Assembly (NCBI RefSeq): GCF_012516435.1
Contig: NZ_CP051216.1
Location: 746,001-810,000, forward strand
Direction: 5' to 3'
DNA: 64,000 nucleotides
Source of the DNA: Pseudodesulfovibrio sp. zrk46
Lineage (GTDB): Bacteria; Desulfobacterota; Desulfovibrionia; Desulfovibrionales; Desulfovibrionaceae
The notes under the pieces were generated by a model. It was given only the letters and a program-made list of their open reading frames with translations, had not been told where the DNA came from and did no database searches. This document shows, piece after piece, positions 42,317-50,933 of the stretch; positions within the stretch are counted from its first letter, which is position 1, and each line of letters opens with the position of its first letter. Made by a program: the position numbers and the translations under genes.

Positions 42317-42952
42317 CTATCCCTTTATGTTGTCATCAGGGGTTGTGTCTTCACCCTTGTCGAGTTTTTCCACGCGCTCCTGGATCAACTTGAGCAGATC
42401 TTCGGGGGTGCCGTCTCCCAGAATCTGAGCGAACTGGGTGCGGTAATTGGATACCAGGCTGACGCCTTCGGCCACCACATCGTAGATCATCCACTGTTTA
42501 CCAGTGTTTCTCAGTCGGAATTCAACACTAATTTTTTTATCCTTGTCAATGATTTCGGTGAAAACTTTTGCTTTTTTCCCCGAAACCAACTCTTGCTTAT
42601 AGTCCACCTGTTGTCCGCCGTAGGCCGGAATACGCTTCAGGTAGGTACGCTCAAGAAGCTGAATGAACGCCTCTGTCAGGTCGTTCTGCATCTGAGGGCT
42701 CATCTTGAGCCACTGCTTGCCCACCGCGTACATGGTGGTCAGACGAAAGTCGATGTATTCTTCTGCGGTTACGCGAAGACGATGGATGGCTGCATCATGC
42801 TTGGCCGGGTCCTGCATATCAGGATCGGACAAGATTTTTATGAGTTTGTCGGCCCCCTCTTTGACGCGATCCATGGGAGACTGCATGCCAGCCATGGACA
42901 ACGTAGCGAAAAGACACACAAAAACAAATGTCAGACAGATTTTCTTCAACAT
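42317..42952 (-). CDS. mlaC: MlaC phospholipid-binding periplasmic protein
   Basis: The 211-residue exported protein has a signal peptide (LFATLSMAG) and the Ttg2/MlaC domain with EYIDFRLTTMYAVGKQWLKMSPQMQNDLTEAF. It shuttles phospholipid between MlaD and MlaA. It follows mlaD by 27 bp. Confidence 0.9.
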   Translation of the reverse strand: MLKKICLTFVFVCLFATLSMAGMQSPMDRVKEGADKLIKILSDPDMQDPAKHDAAIHRLRVTAEEYIDFRLTTMYAVGKQWLKMSPQMQNDLTEAFIQLLERTYLKRIPAYGGQQVDYKQELVSGKKAKVFTEIIDKDKKISVEFRLRNTGKQWMIYDVVAEGVSLVSNYRTQFAQILGDGTPEDLLKLIQERVEKLDKGEDTTPDDNIKG

Positions 42953-42979
42953 ATATTTACCTTGAATACTACAATACTC

Positions 42980-43432
42980 TTATTTGGTGACATCGCCGAA
43001 AGCGAACTTGCTGATCAAGTCCTCTAGGTCAATAGCGGGGTTGGTGTCAAACAGGGTATCGCCCGTTTTGATGGGGTCACCGAGCCCGCCGGGAGCAATC
43101 TTCAAGTATTTGTCGCCGATAAGACCATTTGTCTTTACGGAAACAATTGCGTCGTCCGTCAGCTTGACCTGTTTTTCGATGAGCATGGTCACGCTGGCCA
43201 CGCTGTGTTCCTGGTCAAGGGCGATGTTCTCCACGTAGCCGATCTTGACACCAAACATCTGGACCGGGGCATGCTGCTTCAGGCCCGAGATATCCGTGAA
43301 GTTGGCCTTCACCGTATAATACTTATCAGTGAAGATGTTCACGTTGCCGAGCTTGACGCTCATGTACACCACGGCCAGAAGTCCTACGAGGACAAAGAGG
43401 CCAACTGCGGTTTCCTTTTTAAATTTCGCCAT
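42980..43432 (-). CDS. mlaD: MlaD MCE-domain protein
   Basis: The 150-residue protein has one N-terminal membrane helix (VGLFVLVGLLAVVYMSV) and a single MCE domain with KANFTDISGLKQHAPVQMFGVKIGYVENI and GLIGDKYLKIAPG. It is the substrate-binding subunit of the MlaFEDB transporter. ATG at 43432 is preferred to a TTG two codons earlier because AAGGA lies six bases upstream. Confidence 0.9.
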   Translation of the reverse strand: MAKFKKETAVGLFVLVGLLAVVYMSVKLGNVNIFTDKYYTVKANFTDISGLKQHAPVQMFGVKIGYVENIALDQEHSVASVTMLIEKQVKLTDDAIVSVKTNGLIGDKYLKIAPGGLGDPIKTGDTLFDTNPAIDLEDLISKFAFGDVTK

Positions 43433-43441
43433 GGTCAATCC

Positions 43442-44287
43442 TTATCGGCCAGTGTCGTTATCGCTCATCAACGTATCACAATTCAATTTCATCATGGACC
43501 GGTCAAGCGGCGGCAAGGTCAACCTGGGTGCGTCGCGCTCTTCGGCGGCGCGGTCCAGGAACCGGCGCAGGTACGGGTCCTCGGTGGCTTCCAGCTCTTC
43601 CACGCTGCCCTGATACAGGCAACGCCCTTCGCCCAGCAGAACAACATGGTCGGCAAGACCGCGCATGCTCGCCAGATCATGGGTTACCACGATCATGGTC
43701 ATGTCAAAGTGTCTCATCATCTCAAGCAAGAGCTGGTCCAGCTCTGCGGACATGACCGGATCAAGACCAGAAGTAGGCTCGTCGCAATAGAGCACCTGCG
43801 GGTCCATGACCAGCGCACGGGCCAAGCCAGCGCGTTTACGCATGCCGCCGGACAACTCATTGGGGAAGAGATTCCCCGCATGCCCGAGGCCCACGAGGTT
43901 CAATCGATCCTCCACAATGCGCAAAATCTGGTCTTCCTTGAGCCGTGTGTGCTCACGCAGTGGCAGGGCCACATTGTCCACCACCCGGAGAGAACCGAGC
44001 ATGGCGCCGTCCTGAAACAGCACCCCGGTGCTCTGACGCATGCAGTGGCGCTCTTTCTTGGTGAGGGCGCCCATATCCTTGCCGCCGATGTGAATACTGC
44101 CCGCGATGGGCGGATTCAGCTGCAGGATGTGGCGCAGCAGCGTGGACTTGCCCGAACCCGAGCCGCCCACGATCATGGAGAGCTTGCCCCCCGGAAATTC
44201 AATATTGAGGTCCTTGACCACGGGATTACCGCCATAACCGATGGTCAGGTTCTCCAGTCGTATGCTTGGTGCTTTGGTCGTCTTCAT
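43442..44287 (-). CDS. mlaF: MlaF ABC transporter ATPase
   Basis: The 281-residue ATPase has Walker A VGGSGSGKSTLLRHIL, signature ELSGGMRKRAGLARALV, Walker B VLYCDEPTSGLDPV and switch THDLASMRGL. It powers lipid transport with MlaE. ATG at 44287 has AGGTG five bases upstream. A GTG three bases earlier is possible. Confidence 0.92.
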   Translation of the reverse strand: MKTTKAPSIRLENLTIGYGGNPVVKDLNIEFPGGKLSMIVGGSGSGKSTLLRHILQLNPPIAGSIHIGGKDMGALTKKERHCMRQSTGVLFQDGAMLGSLRVVDNVALPLREHTRLKEDQILRIVEDRLNLVGLGHAGNLFPNELSGGMRKRAGLARALVMDPQVLYCDEPTSGLDPVMSAELDQLLLEMMRHFDMTMIVVTHDLASMRGLADHVVLLGEGRCLYQGSVEELEATEDPYLRRFLDRAAEERDAPRLTLPPLDRSMMKLNCDTLMSDNDTGR

Positions 44288-44295
44288 CACTTCAC

Positions 44296-45099
44296 CTACC
44301 AGAGCAGTGACGTCAGGACATAGTCAGACGCCAGGATAACGACACACGACTTGACCACCGCGTTGGTGGTGGACTGGCTCACGCCCTCAGGTCCGGCATG
44401 ACCGGAGCGAAGGTGAGTCCAGTATCCCTCAAAACAACAGATGGTACAGACCAGAAGACCGAATACGATGGCCTTGGTAAAACCGCCGGAGATGTCATCC
44501 CACTGCAGGGAAGACTCTACGCTGGCCCAATACACTCCCTCGTTGGCTCCCAGCAGCTTGACGCCGGTCAACCAGCCGCCCCACAGGGCGATGAGGTTGA
44601 AGAACGCGGTCAGGATCGGGAAGCTGAGCAGGCTAGCGGCCATCTTCGGAGCCACCAGATAGCGCATGGGATTGATGTCCATGATGGTCAGGGCATCAAT
44701 CTGCTCGGAGATACGCATGACACCGATCTCGGCAGTCATGGCCGATCCGGCCCGGCCGGTGAGCATGATGGCAGTCATGACCGGAGCCAGTTCGCGCACC
44801 ATGGACAGCGCCACGCCCGTACCAAGAAAGCCGTCAGCACCGAATGCGGACAGAGCGTAGTACAGCTGCATACCCATGACCATGCCGGTAAACAGGCCAA
44901 TCAGCGCGATGACCGACACGGACTGCACGCCGATAAAATAGATCTGACGAATGATCTTGGCGAACTGTCCCCACCCCGCAAAAATCAATGCGATGGATTC
45001 CAAAAGGAACAGGAACATCCCACCCATCTCATCCACTATCTTCTGGACAAGTCGGCTTGGAAGGAAAAGAGAGTTTGTTTCTTGCGCCTTTTCGGCCAT
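44296..45099 (-). CDS. mlaE: MlaE ABC transporter permease
   Basis: The 267-residue membrane protein is of the MlaE/YrbE type with several helices and the conserved GVALSMVRELAPVMTAIMLTGRAGSAMTAEIG and DALTIMDINPMRYLV loops. It is the first gene of the mlaEFDCA-yfcE operon. ATG at 45099 is chosen for GGGGTGG upstream rather than the ATG 33 bases earlier, which has no site. Confidence 0.9.
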   Translation of the reverse strand: MAEKAQETNSLFLPSRLVQKIVDEMGGMFLFLLESIALIFAGWGQFAKIIRQIYFIGVQSVSVIALIGLFTGMVMGMQLYYALSAFGADGFLGTGVALSMVRELAPVMTAIMLTGRAGSAMTAEIGVMRISEQIDALTIMDINPMRYLVAPKMAASLLSFPILTAFFNLIALWGGWLTGVKLLGANEGVYWASVESSLQWDDISGGFTKAIVFGLLVCTICCFEGYWTHLRSGHAGPEGVSQSTTNAVVKSCVVILASDYVLTSLLW

Positions 45100-45313
45100 G
45101 AAAATTCCACCCCGGAATAGTCTAAAACTCATAGTATAATCATGCTACGCACCCCGTCTTCATACAGGGTCAAAAAAACGTAACATTTTCCCGCCATAGA
45201 CAATTAGCCTATATTAATCTTTACTCTCTAACCAAAATGTAAAGATTGAGCAAGTTGGTTAGGGGATTCCGTAACATAATCAGGACTTTTTCCCGATATA
45301 TTTTCACAAGGTT

Positions 45314-45928
45314 TTACTTTTTCTTATCCTTGCCGTTCTTCCGGGACCACCAGGACGGGTCAGGACCGAGGAACCACCAGTCCTTGTGGTCCGTCTTTGC
45401 GATGGTCTCCGCCAGCTCCTGCCCCCATTCGGTTCGAACGCGCTGCACAGCCATTTCCAGCCACTGTCCAGCGTACTTATTCCCCATGTCGAACTCTTCC
45501 TTGAGAATCAGGATGAAGTCCAGCTGATCCGCATCCTGAGCCAGTTTGGCCTCGAGGGTGGCGGTCTCTTCCAACTCGTCCCAGTACCCCATGATTTCTT
45601 CTTCCAGCCCGGTGCCGCCAGTGGCGTGCTTCAGAGCCAGAACTCGGTCCGAGTTGTTGTAGATGCGATTCACGTAGTTGAAGTCGCCGGTACGCGACTC
45701 GTGCAGGTCGTGAAACAGGCACATGTATGTGGTGCGAGCCACATCCGCCCCGGCCATCAGGGCCAGTACGTGACCAATGACTGCTGTACGAAACGAATGC
45801 TCGGCAACGTTCTCACAGCCTGAGCCGAGGAACTGATAACCCGTTCTTGGCGTTTTACGCAACATTCCACATTCGTTGAGGAAATCAACTATCCGGGTCG
45901 TCTTGTCCCGACCTTTCATATTACCCAT
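45314..45928 (-). CDS. HD-domain phosphohydrolase, HDDC2/YfbR type
   Basis: The 204-residue protein has the HD core ENVAEHSFRTAVIGH and LFHDLHESRTGDF typical of 5'-deoxynucleotidases. Later acidic motif QDADQLDFIL completes the metal site. Likely substrates are nucleoside monophosphates. The C-terminus is lysine-rich and variable. It is a single gene with flanking AT-rich DNA. Confidence 0.84.
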   Translation of the reverse strand: MGNMKGRDKTTRIVDFLNECGMLRKTPRTGYQFLGSGCENVAEHSFRTAVIGHVLALMAGADVARTTYMCLFHDLHESRTGDFNYVNRIYNNSDRVLALKHATGGTGLEEEIMGYWDELEETATLEAKLAQDADQLDFILILKEEFDMGNKYAGQWLEMAVQRVRTEWGQELAETIAKTDHKDWWFLGPDPSWWSRKNGKDKKK

Positions 45929-46071
45929 GAATCAAAGCCTCCGGCAGCCGAATCGTGGCTACGGGTTGCAGCAAGGAATTACCACGCCACAACAGTATAA
46001 AAAGTTCCATAATGGCACACCCGCAGTTCGTGCCAAACGACCTGCAGATAACGCCATATCAATGTCGTTGT

Positions 46072-46269
46072 TTATTTATCCGGGAACCGCTCAGTGCAGA
46101 GCTCGCCTGCCGCGCCCCAGTTCTCCTTGGGCACTTCGTCGATAATCACGGTCACGGCCTCGGGCGGGCAATCCAGAATACGCACGGTCTCGCGGGTCAT
46201 GGTTTCCACGAAATCGCGCTTCACTTCCTTGCTGATACCGGCCCAGGTTTCGAGTCTGAGTATGGGCAT
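46072..46269 (-). CDS. 4-oxalocrotonate tautomerase family protein
   Basis: The 65-residue protein begins MPILRLETWAGISKEVKRDFV. The proline after the initiator Met is the catalytic base of this family. A 4-OT-like beta-alpha-beta unit of normal length fits the remaining sequence. GGAGG lies four bases before the start. It converges with no partner gene that would fix a pathway. Confidence 0.83.
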   Translation of the reverse strand: MPILRLETWAGISKEVKRDFVETMTRETVRILDCPPEAVTVIIDEVPKENWGAAGELCTERFPDK

Positions 46270-46286
46270 GGAGCCTCCAGATATGT

Positions 46287-46802
46287 TTATGTCACAATAC
46301 GCGTGACAAGTTCACTTCGTTCATTCTGCATGCGCTCGGCATCCCGTTCGCCAAGCTCCTTGGCGCCGATCACATAAAACCCGAACAGGATAATTCCTAC
46401 GGACAGGGCGGCCACGCTCCGGCTTTCGAACCGGAACAACAGGAGCGAAACAACGAGCACCCCGGCAAACGGATAAAGATCCATCAACGAGAACCGATCG
46501 TACGTCGCCACATACATGGCGGCGAGCAGCCCCAGTGCAAACAGCACCAGAGCGAGCACATTGAGCTTCCGGCCGCAGGCATATCCTTTCAGACGCCCGG
46601 CAATGAACACAAACGCTGCGGCGATCATGCTGAAGCCGGCAATCACCTTCACGGGAAGCGAAAGCAACCGCTCCATCGTCACCGAGGCAAACACCCCTTC
46701 GCCAAAGACCTGCCAGTACCCGATGAGGTACCCACAGGCCATCAGCAGGACCGCAGCCAAAGCCAGCAGACAGGCTGCGGCGCTAGCTCCGGTAGTCCGC
46801 AT
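46287..46802 (-). CDS. Hypothetical integral membrane protein (171 aa)
   Basis: I do not recognise a family. At least four hydrophobic segments (for example LLALAAVLLMACGYLIGYW and NVLALVLFALGLLAAMYV) indicate an inner-membrane protein with a short charged tail (ERDAERMQNERSEL). Its start overlaps the 3' end of argJ by 20 bp in another frame, showing translational coupling. Confidence 0.62.
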   Translation of the reverse strand: MRTTGASAAACLLALAAVLLMACGYLIGYWQVFGEGVFASVTMERLLSLPVKVIAGFSMIAAAFVFIAGRLKGYACGRKLNVLALVLFALGLLAAMYVATYDRFSLMDLYPFAGVLVVSLLLFRFESRSVAALSVGIILFGFYVIGAKELGERDAERMQNERSELVTRIVT

Positions 46803-47964
46803 TAATGCTCACATACTCCTTGGTCAGGTCGCTGGCCAGCAGCATGGAGCTGCCCGGGCCTTCACCGACATCAAGATGGATGACGATGTCGCGTTTCTGC
46901 ATGATCGGGTTGAGCAGGTCGTCCATGTCACCCGGCTCGGGAGTGCCGTTGCGGAAGACCAGAATGCCGCCGATCTTGAGGACCAACTCCTCGGGATTGA
47001 AATCCGCACCGGAGTAACCAGCGGCACAGATGATACGGCCCCAGTTGGGGTCGGAGCCGAACAGCGCGGTCTTGACCAGCGGGGAGTTGCCCACGGCACG
47101 GGCCACCAGCTCGGCGTCGGCGTCGGTCTTGGCGCCGGACACCTGAATGAAGGCCACCTTGGTGCCGCCTTCGGCGTCCATGACGATCTTGTAGGCCAGC
47201 TCTTCCAGCACGCTCAGCAGGTGCTTGCGCAGCAGGATGTAGTCTTCCTCGGTCTCAATGGCGACGCCACCCGCTCCATTGGCCAACGCCATGACACAGT
47301 CATTGGTTGACGTATCGCCATCGACAGTGACGCGATTGATGGAGAGATTGACGCAATCAGACAGCATGGTCTGCCATGCCTCGGTGGAAATATCAGCGTC
47401 ACAGCAGATGAAAGACAGCATGGTCGCCATGTTGGGCGAGATCATGCCCGCGCCCTTGCACATGCCGAGCAGACGGACCGTGCCACCCTTGAGGGCGAAC
47501 TCGGCGGCAGCCATCTTGTGGACGGTGTCAGTGGTCATGATCGCCTTGGCGGTCTCCACCGGATCAACATTGCCGAGAGACTCGGCCAGCGAAGGCATGG
47601 CAGCCTCCCACTTGTCCATCTTCAACTGAGCGCCGATGACGCCGGTGGAAGCGGGCAGCAATTCATCGGCAGGAACGCCCAGCGCCTTGGCAGCCAGATT
47701 CAGGGTCTCGCGGCAATTGGCACGGCCCTCGTCACCAGTGCAGGCGTTGGCCTGACCGGAGTTGACCAGAAAGCCGGACATCTTGCGGCCGTCGGCCAGC
47801 ATTTCCTGACACTGCAGGACAGGAGCGGCCTTGAATTTATTGGTGGTAAACACACCTGCGGCCACGGCCGGGTTGTCACTGACGATGGCGCCGAGATCCA
47901 GCTTGCCCTCATACTTGAAGGCAGCCTGGGTGGCGGCGAAGCGAAATCCATTGGGTATATTCAT
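46783..47964 (-). CDS. argJ: Bifunctional ornithine acetyltransferase / N-acetylglutamate synthase
   Basis: The 393-residue protein has the ArgJ signature with autocleavage site before Thr in KGAGMISPNMATMLSF. The flanking motifs VNSGQANACTG and VDGDTSTND are also present. It transfers acetyl groups from N-acetylornithine to glutamate and can use acetyl-CoA. GGAGAGAG precedes the start. It overlaps the membrane protein gene downstream. Confidence 0.93.
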   Translation of the reverse strand: MNIPNGFRFAATQAAFKYEGKLDLGAIVSDNPAVAAGVFTTNKFKAAPVLQCQEMLADGRKMSGFLVNSGQANACTGDEGRANCRETLNLAAKALGVPADELLPASTGVIGAQLKMDKWEAAMPSLAESLGNVDPVETAKAIMTTDTVHKMAAAEFALKGGTVRLLGMCKGAGMISPNMATMLSFICCDADISTEAWQTMLSDCVNLSINRVTVDGDTSTNDCVMALANGAGGVAIETEEDYILLRKHLLSVLEELAYKIVMDAEGGTKVAFIQVSGAKTDADAELVARAVGNSPLVKTALFGSDPNWGRIICAAGYSGADFNPEELVLKIGGILVFRNGTPEPGDMDDLLNPIMQKRDIVIHLDVGEGPGSSMLLASDLTKEYVSINADYRS

Positions 47965-48080
47965 ATTCTCTCTCCGAAATCTATCTGTTGGTAATCGGAA
48001 CTCTGCTTTACCTCAGTCTGGACCAAGTGAAAAGGGATAACCCGGTTGCCACAGTATTGCTTACAAGCTAGGAAACATGC

Positions 48081-48818
48081 ATGGAACCGCTCATCATCGC
48101 CACAGTCATGCTCACCTTTCTCTTTGCCGCTTTTCTCAAGGGCACGGCAGGCCTCGGCTTTGCCACCACCTGTCTGGGCATCATGGCGACCTATGCGGAC
48201 ATCCGCCTCGCCATTCCGCTGGTGATCATCCCGTCGCTGTTGTCCAATGCGCTGGTCATGATCGACGCGGGCGGTTTCCTGCGCATCTTCAGGCAATTCT
48301 GGCTGATGTATGCAGCGGCCATCCCCGGCCTGATCCTCGGTCTGTTCATCCTCGGTGGCGGCGACACAACCCTGCCCCGGGCCGTGCTGGGCATCTCCAT
48401 GGTGCTCTATGGCCTGTACGGACTTTGGGGAGGTCGATTCCATCTCGACCACACACGAAACAGTGCCTGCATAGTTGGTATCACCACAGGGTTTGTCAAT
48501 GGCCTCACCGGCTCACAGATCATGCCGGTGCTGCCCTATCTCATGGCCCTCGATATCACCAAAGACGAATTGGTACAGGCCATCAACACCTCGTTCACCA
48601 TCGCCAGCATCATCATGCTGTTCGGGCTGGGCAAGCTGGGTATGCTCAACACCGAAGTCATGCTCGTCTCTGCCGTGGGCGTTCTCCCGGTGGCCGCAGG
48701 CATCTGGCTGGGCGGCAAGATGCGCCGTCTGCTGCCCGAGGAAGCGTTCCGCCGTATCGTGCTCGCCCTCATCACCCTGCTCGGCGCCGTGCTCATCGCC
48801 AAGGCCTTCGCCGCCTGA
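48081..48818 (+). CDS. TauE/SafE family sulfite or organosulfonate exporter
   Basis: The 245-residue membrane protein has about eight helices and the family motif FLKGTAGLGFATTCLGIMAT with the repeat GFVNGLTGSQIMPVLPY. The substrate (sulfite, sulfoacetate, other anion) is not readable. AGGAAAC lies eight bases before the start. It is followed after 76 bp by a DUF3124 gene. Confidence 0.84.
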   Translation: MEPLIIATVMLTFLFAAFLKGTAGLGFATTCLGIMATYADIRLAIPLVIIPSLLSNALVMIDAGGFLRIFRQFWLMYAAAIPGLILGLFILGGGDTTLPRAVLGISMVLYGLYGLWGGRFHLDHTRNSACIVGITTGFVNGLTGSQIMPVLPYLMALDITKDELVQAINTSFTIASIIMLFGLGKLGMLNTEVMLVSAVGVLPVAAGIWLGGKMRRLLPEEAFRRIVLALITLLGAVLIAKAFAA

Positions 48819-48894
48819 TGGATGTGCATTCATCTTGCCATTCACAGACTGACCGGGCATATATCACTGAGAAAAGTAATCCAAGGAGAACTCC

Positions 48895-49371
48895 ATGCGC
48901 ATACGAATCACCAGCCTTGTTCTTGCCGTACTGGCCATCGCCATCTTCACCCTGCCTGCCATGGCCGGACGCAAGCTGCATGTTTCCAGCGGCCAGAAGG
49001 TATACGTCCCCGTTTATTCCCACGTCTACCAAGGTCCCAAGAACCGGCCCTACAATCTCTCCGCGCTCCTCTCCATCCGCAATGTGGACGCCAAGAACAC
49101 CATCACCGTCAACTACGTCCGCTACTACAACGATGACGGCAAGCTGATGAAGAACTTCTTCAACGAGCCGGTGGTCATTCCGCCTCTCGCCACCCACGAA
49201 GTATTCATCCCCGAACGCGACACCTCCGGCGGCTCCGGCGCGAACTTCACCCTCAAGTGGGAAGGCGGCACCCAGGTATCCGTCCCCATCATTCAGGCCG
49301 TCATGATCGGCACCGCCTCCACACAAGGCATCTCCTTCGTCTGCGACGGCGTGGCTATTGAGGAAGATTAA
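48895..49371 (+). CDS. DUF3124 family exported protein
   Basis: The 158-residue protein has a signal peptide (LPAMAGR) and a beta-sandwich-like domain with VYVPVYSHVYQG, LLSIRNVDAKNTITVNYVRYYND and FIPERDTSGGSGANF, matching DUF3124. AAGGAG precedes the start. The function is unknown. Confidence 0.82.
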   Translation: MRIRITSLVLAVLAIAIFTLPAMAGRKLHVSSGQKVYVPVYSHVYQGPKNRPYNLSALLSIRNVDAKNTITVNYVRYYNDDGKLMKNFFNEPVVIPPLATHEVFIPERDTSGGSGANFTLKWEGGTQVSVPIIQAVMIGTASTQGISFVCDGVAIEED

Positions 49372-49379
49372 ACACAGAT

Positions 49380-49484
49380 AAGGATGCCGCTACGCGGCGA
49401 ATGTCAGAAGACTTCGCCTCCGGCGGCCCTTCGGGGACGCTTGCCAGCGGAGCCCAAAGGCCGAGGGCCTTTGGAATCCCATTG
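49380..49484. repeat. Family-B modules, copy B3
   Basis: The modules present are AAGGATGCCGCTACGCGGCG (the reverse of the right flank of B1), TTCGCCTCCGGCGGCC and CCAAAGGCCGAGGGCCTTTGG. They lie immediately after the DUF3124 gene. Confidence 0.7.
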
Positions 49485-49564
49485 GCGATAAAAGCCGAAC
49501 GGCGACTCTGAACGAACTTGCGCTTCGCTTGTTCTTTTCAGAGTCGCCGTTCGGCTTTTATCGC
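49485..49564. repeat. 80-bp near-perfect palindrome with 28-bp arms
   Basis: The 28-bp arms (49485-49512 and 49537-49564, starting GCGATAAAAGCCGAAC) are perfect inverted copies. The 24-bp centre is itself partly self-complementary (GAAC...GTTC, GCG...CGC). No T-run follows, so it is not an ordinary terminator. Confidence 0.92.
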
Positions 49565-49797
49565 GGGTTGATGAACAGGAAGTCTCTACGTGCCAGCCCG
49601 ATCTCAACTCTACCAAACAAAGACCTGCACCAGCCCTTGAACACGAAGCATAGAAACTGACCAAATCGAATGCCGCAGATACAGCACGTCCACCGGCAGC
49701 GACTATAGTCGCGTAGCAAGCCTCAAGGCATTCTATTTGGATCAGATTCTCAGCAAGTGAGCACGAGGCGGCCGAGCACACAAAGCCGAGTTTCTTT

Positions 49798-49833
49798 GGT
49801 TCTTTCTTGGGGCGGCTCAGCCAAGAAAGAACC
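49798..49833. repeat. 13-bp inverted repeat in a non-coding stretch
   Basis: GGTTCTTTCTTGG and CCAAGAAAGAACC flank a 10-base loop. The gap between 49565 and 49957 shows no credible gene otherwise. Confidence 0.8.
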
Positions 49834-49957
49834 CCGCCGGGAGGGCATGGAGGAGCGAAAGCGACGGCTCCCGCGCTTGAAAAGCGCACATCCTTCAATC
49901 AATCGCGGCTGATAAGCCGCCTCCCCTCCTGCATTTCTGCATTTCTCATAAAAAAAA

Positions 49958-49980
49958 GGCCGCCCCAAAAGGGCGGCCCA
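49958..49980 (-). terminator. Terminator of the 116-residue gene
   Basis: GGCCGCCC (49958-49965) and GGGCGGCC (49971-49978) form a stem, followed on the minus strand by TTTTTTTT. Confidence 0.9.
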
Positions 49981-50008
49981 CATTTTCAATCACAACTCAA
50001 CAAGTTAC

Positions 50009-50359
50009 CTAAGCGTCCATCAACTCCTGAGCCCACTTCTTGATGGGCGGAGTGAGTTCCAAAATACCCTTGATGTCCTTGTACTCAGCCAACAGGCCCT
50101 CACGTAGATGATCGGGCAGCTTGGTGGAGCAGAGAATCTGAGAACCGAAGTTGTCCATGCGCATCAGGACCATCTTAGGCTCTTCCCATGTGTCAATGGC
50201 GAAATATATGGAGTACTCGCCAGACTTGGTCACAGGGGACCGTGTTGCGTGACGGTAGTTGTTGTTGCCCCACTCCAAGTACAGGGTAATGGCATCCTCG
50301 TGAATCATGTCCCAATTCACTTCGTTGCGCCACTGCTTGCAGTTAGAAACATCAGTCAT
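50009..50359 (-). CDS. Soluble protein of a Desulfovibrio-type family, probable PerR-regulon member (DVU0772-like)
   Basis: The 116-residue protein (WDMIHEDAITLYLEWGNNNY, YFAIDTWEEPKMVLMRMDN) looks like the DVU0772-type small family that I recall as part of the PerR regulon in Desulfovibrio vulgaris. This assignment is from memory and only partly certain. A motif like that before rbr and perR lies 23 bp upstream of the start (50382-50397), which supports it. GGAGG precedes the start, and the gene has its own terminator. It has no known catalytic motif. Confidence 0.68.
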   Translation of the reverse strand: MTDVSNCKQWRNEVNWDMIHEDAITLYLEWGNNNYRHATRSPVTKSGEYSIYFAIDTWEEPKMVLMRMDNFGSQILCSTKLPDHLREGLLAEYKDIKGILELTPPIKKWAQELMDA

Positions 50360-50381
50360 AGGATTTCCTCCGAGATTTTTC

Positions 50382-50397
50382 CTAAGTGATAATAGTT
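50382..50397. promoter_or_regulatory. Candidate PerR operator upstream of the 116-residue gene
   Basis: Read on the minus strand, AACTATTATCACTTAG matches the rbr-upstream site at 13 of 16 positions. Confidence 0.5.
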
Positions 50398-50432
50398 ACC
50401 ATAACCACTAAATCCCGTCTTGTCCATCCCTT

Positions 50433-50855
50433 TTAGGGCTCTATACCAGCATCAATGTTTTCTCTCATGATTTTGATAAGATACGCAAACCCAACTATCG
50501 CACAGAGTACCGCTCCATCTCGTGTAACCAATGCCCAGATAGTGATAGCAAGCACGGTCATGACAAAACCGAACCGCCAAATCTTGTACCAATTCCACGG
50601 CGTAGACAGCCAATCCTTCTCCCACTCCACCGCTCCGGCAACCAGCGCGAACCAGCTGTTCTTCACGGGCTTCGGCATCTTCAGGTCAAAAAAGCCCGCG
50701 CCAAAGATGATGAGACTTGCCGCAAACATCAGGTAGCTGTGCGCGAACAGGGTGATGGCAAAGCCTACCACGCCGATGAAGTGCAGGGTCCAGTTCCATG
50801 GTTCCTGATGCCTCTTCAATGCCAGTTGAAATAATTCCGAAGGCGTTACTGTCAT
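50433..50855 (-). CDS. Small integral membrane protein (140 aa)
   Basis: I do not recognise the family with certainty. It resembles DUF962-type small membrane proteins. Hydrophobic segments include TLHFIGVVGFAITLFAHSYL and FGFVMTVLAITIWALV, with a tryptophan-rich region EWEKDWLSTPWNWYKIWRFG between them. ATG at 50855 gives a soluble N-terminus before the first helix, but the ribosome-binding site (GAGAGG) is 13 bases away. Confidence 0.6.
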   Translation of the reverse strand: MTVTPSELFQLALKRHQEPWNWTLHFIGVVGFAITLFAHSYLMFAASLIIFGAGFFDLKMPKPVKNSWFALVAGAVEWEKDWLSTPWNWYKIWRFGFVMTVLAITIWALVTRDGAVLCAIVGFAYLIKIMRENIDAGIEP

Positions 50856-50933
50856 GGTTATATTGTACCTCTCCCCCCTGCCACATTGCAACTGTGCAAT
50901 CTATTTTGTACTAGAGGCCTCGGAGGAACAAAC

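Noticed and set aside
49404-49898. Minus-strand open frame between DUF3124 and the 116-residue gene
   Set aside because: It runs through an 80-bp palindrome and repeat modules, has no ribosome-binding site and no similarity to proteins I know.
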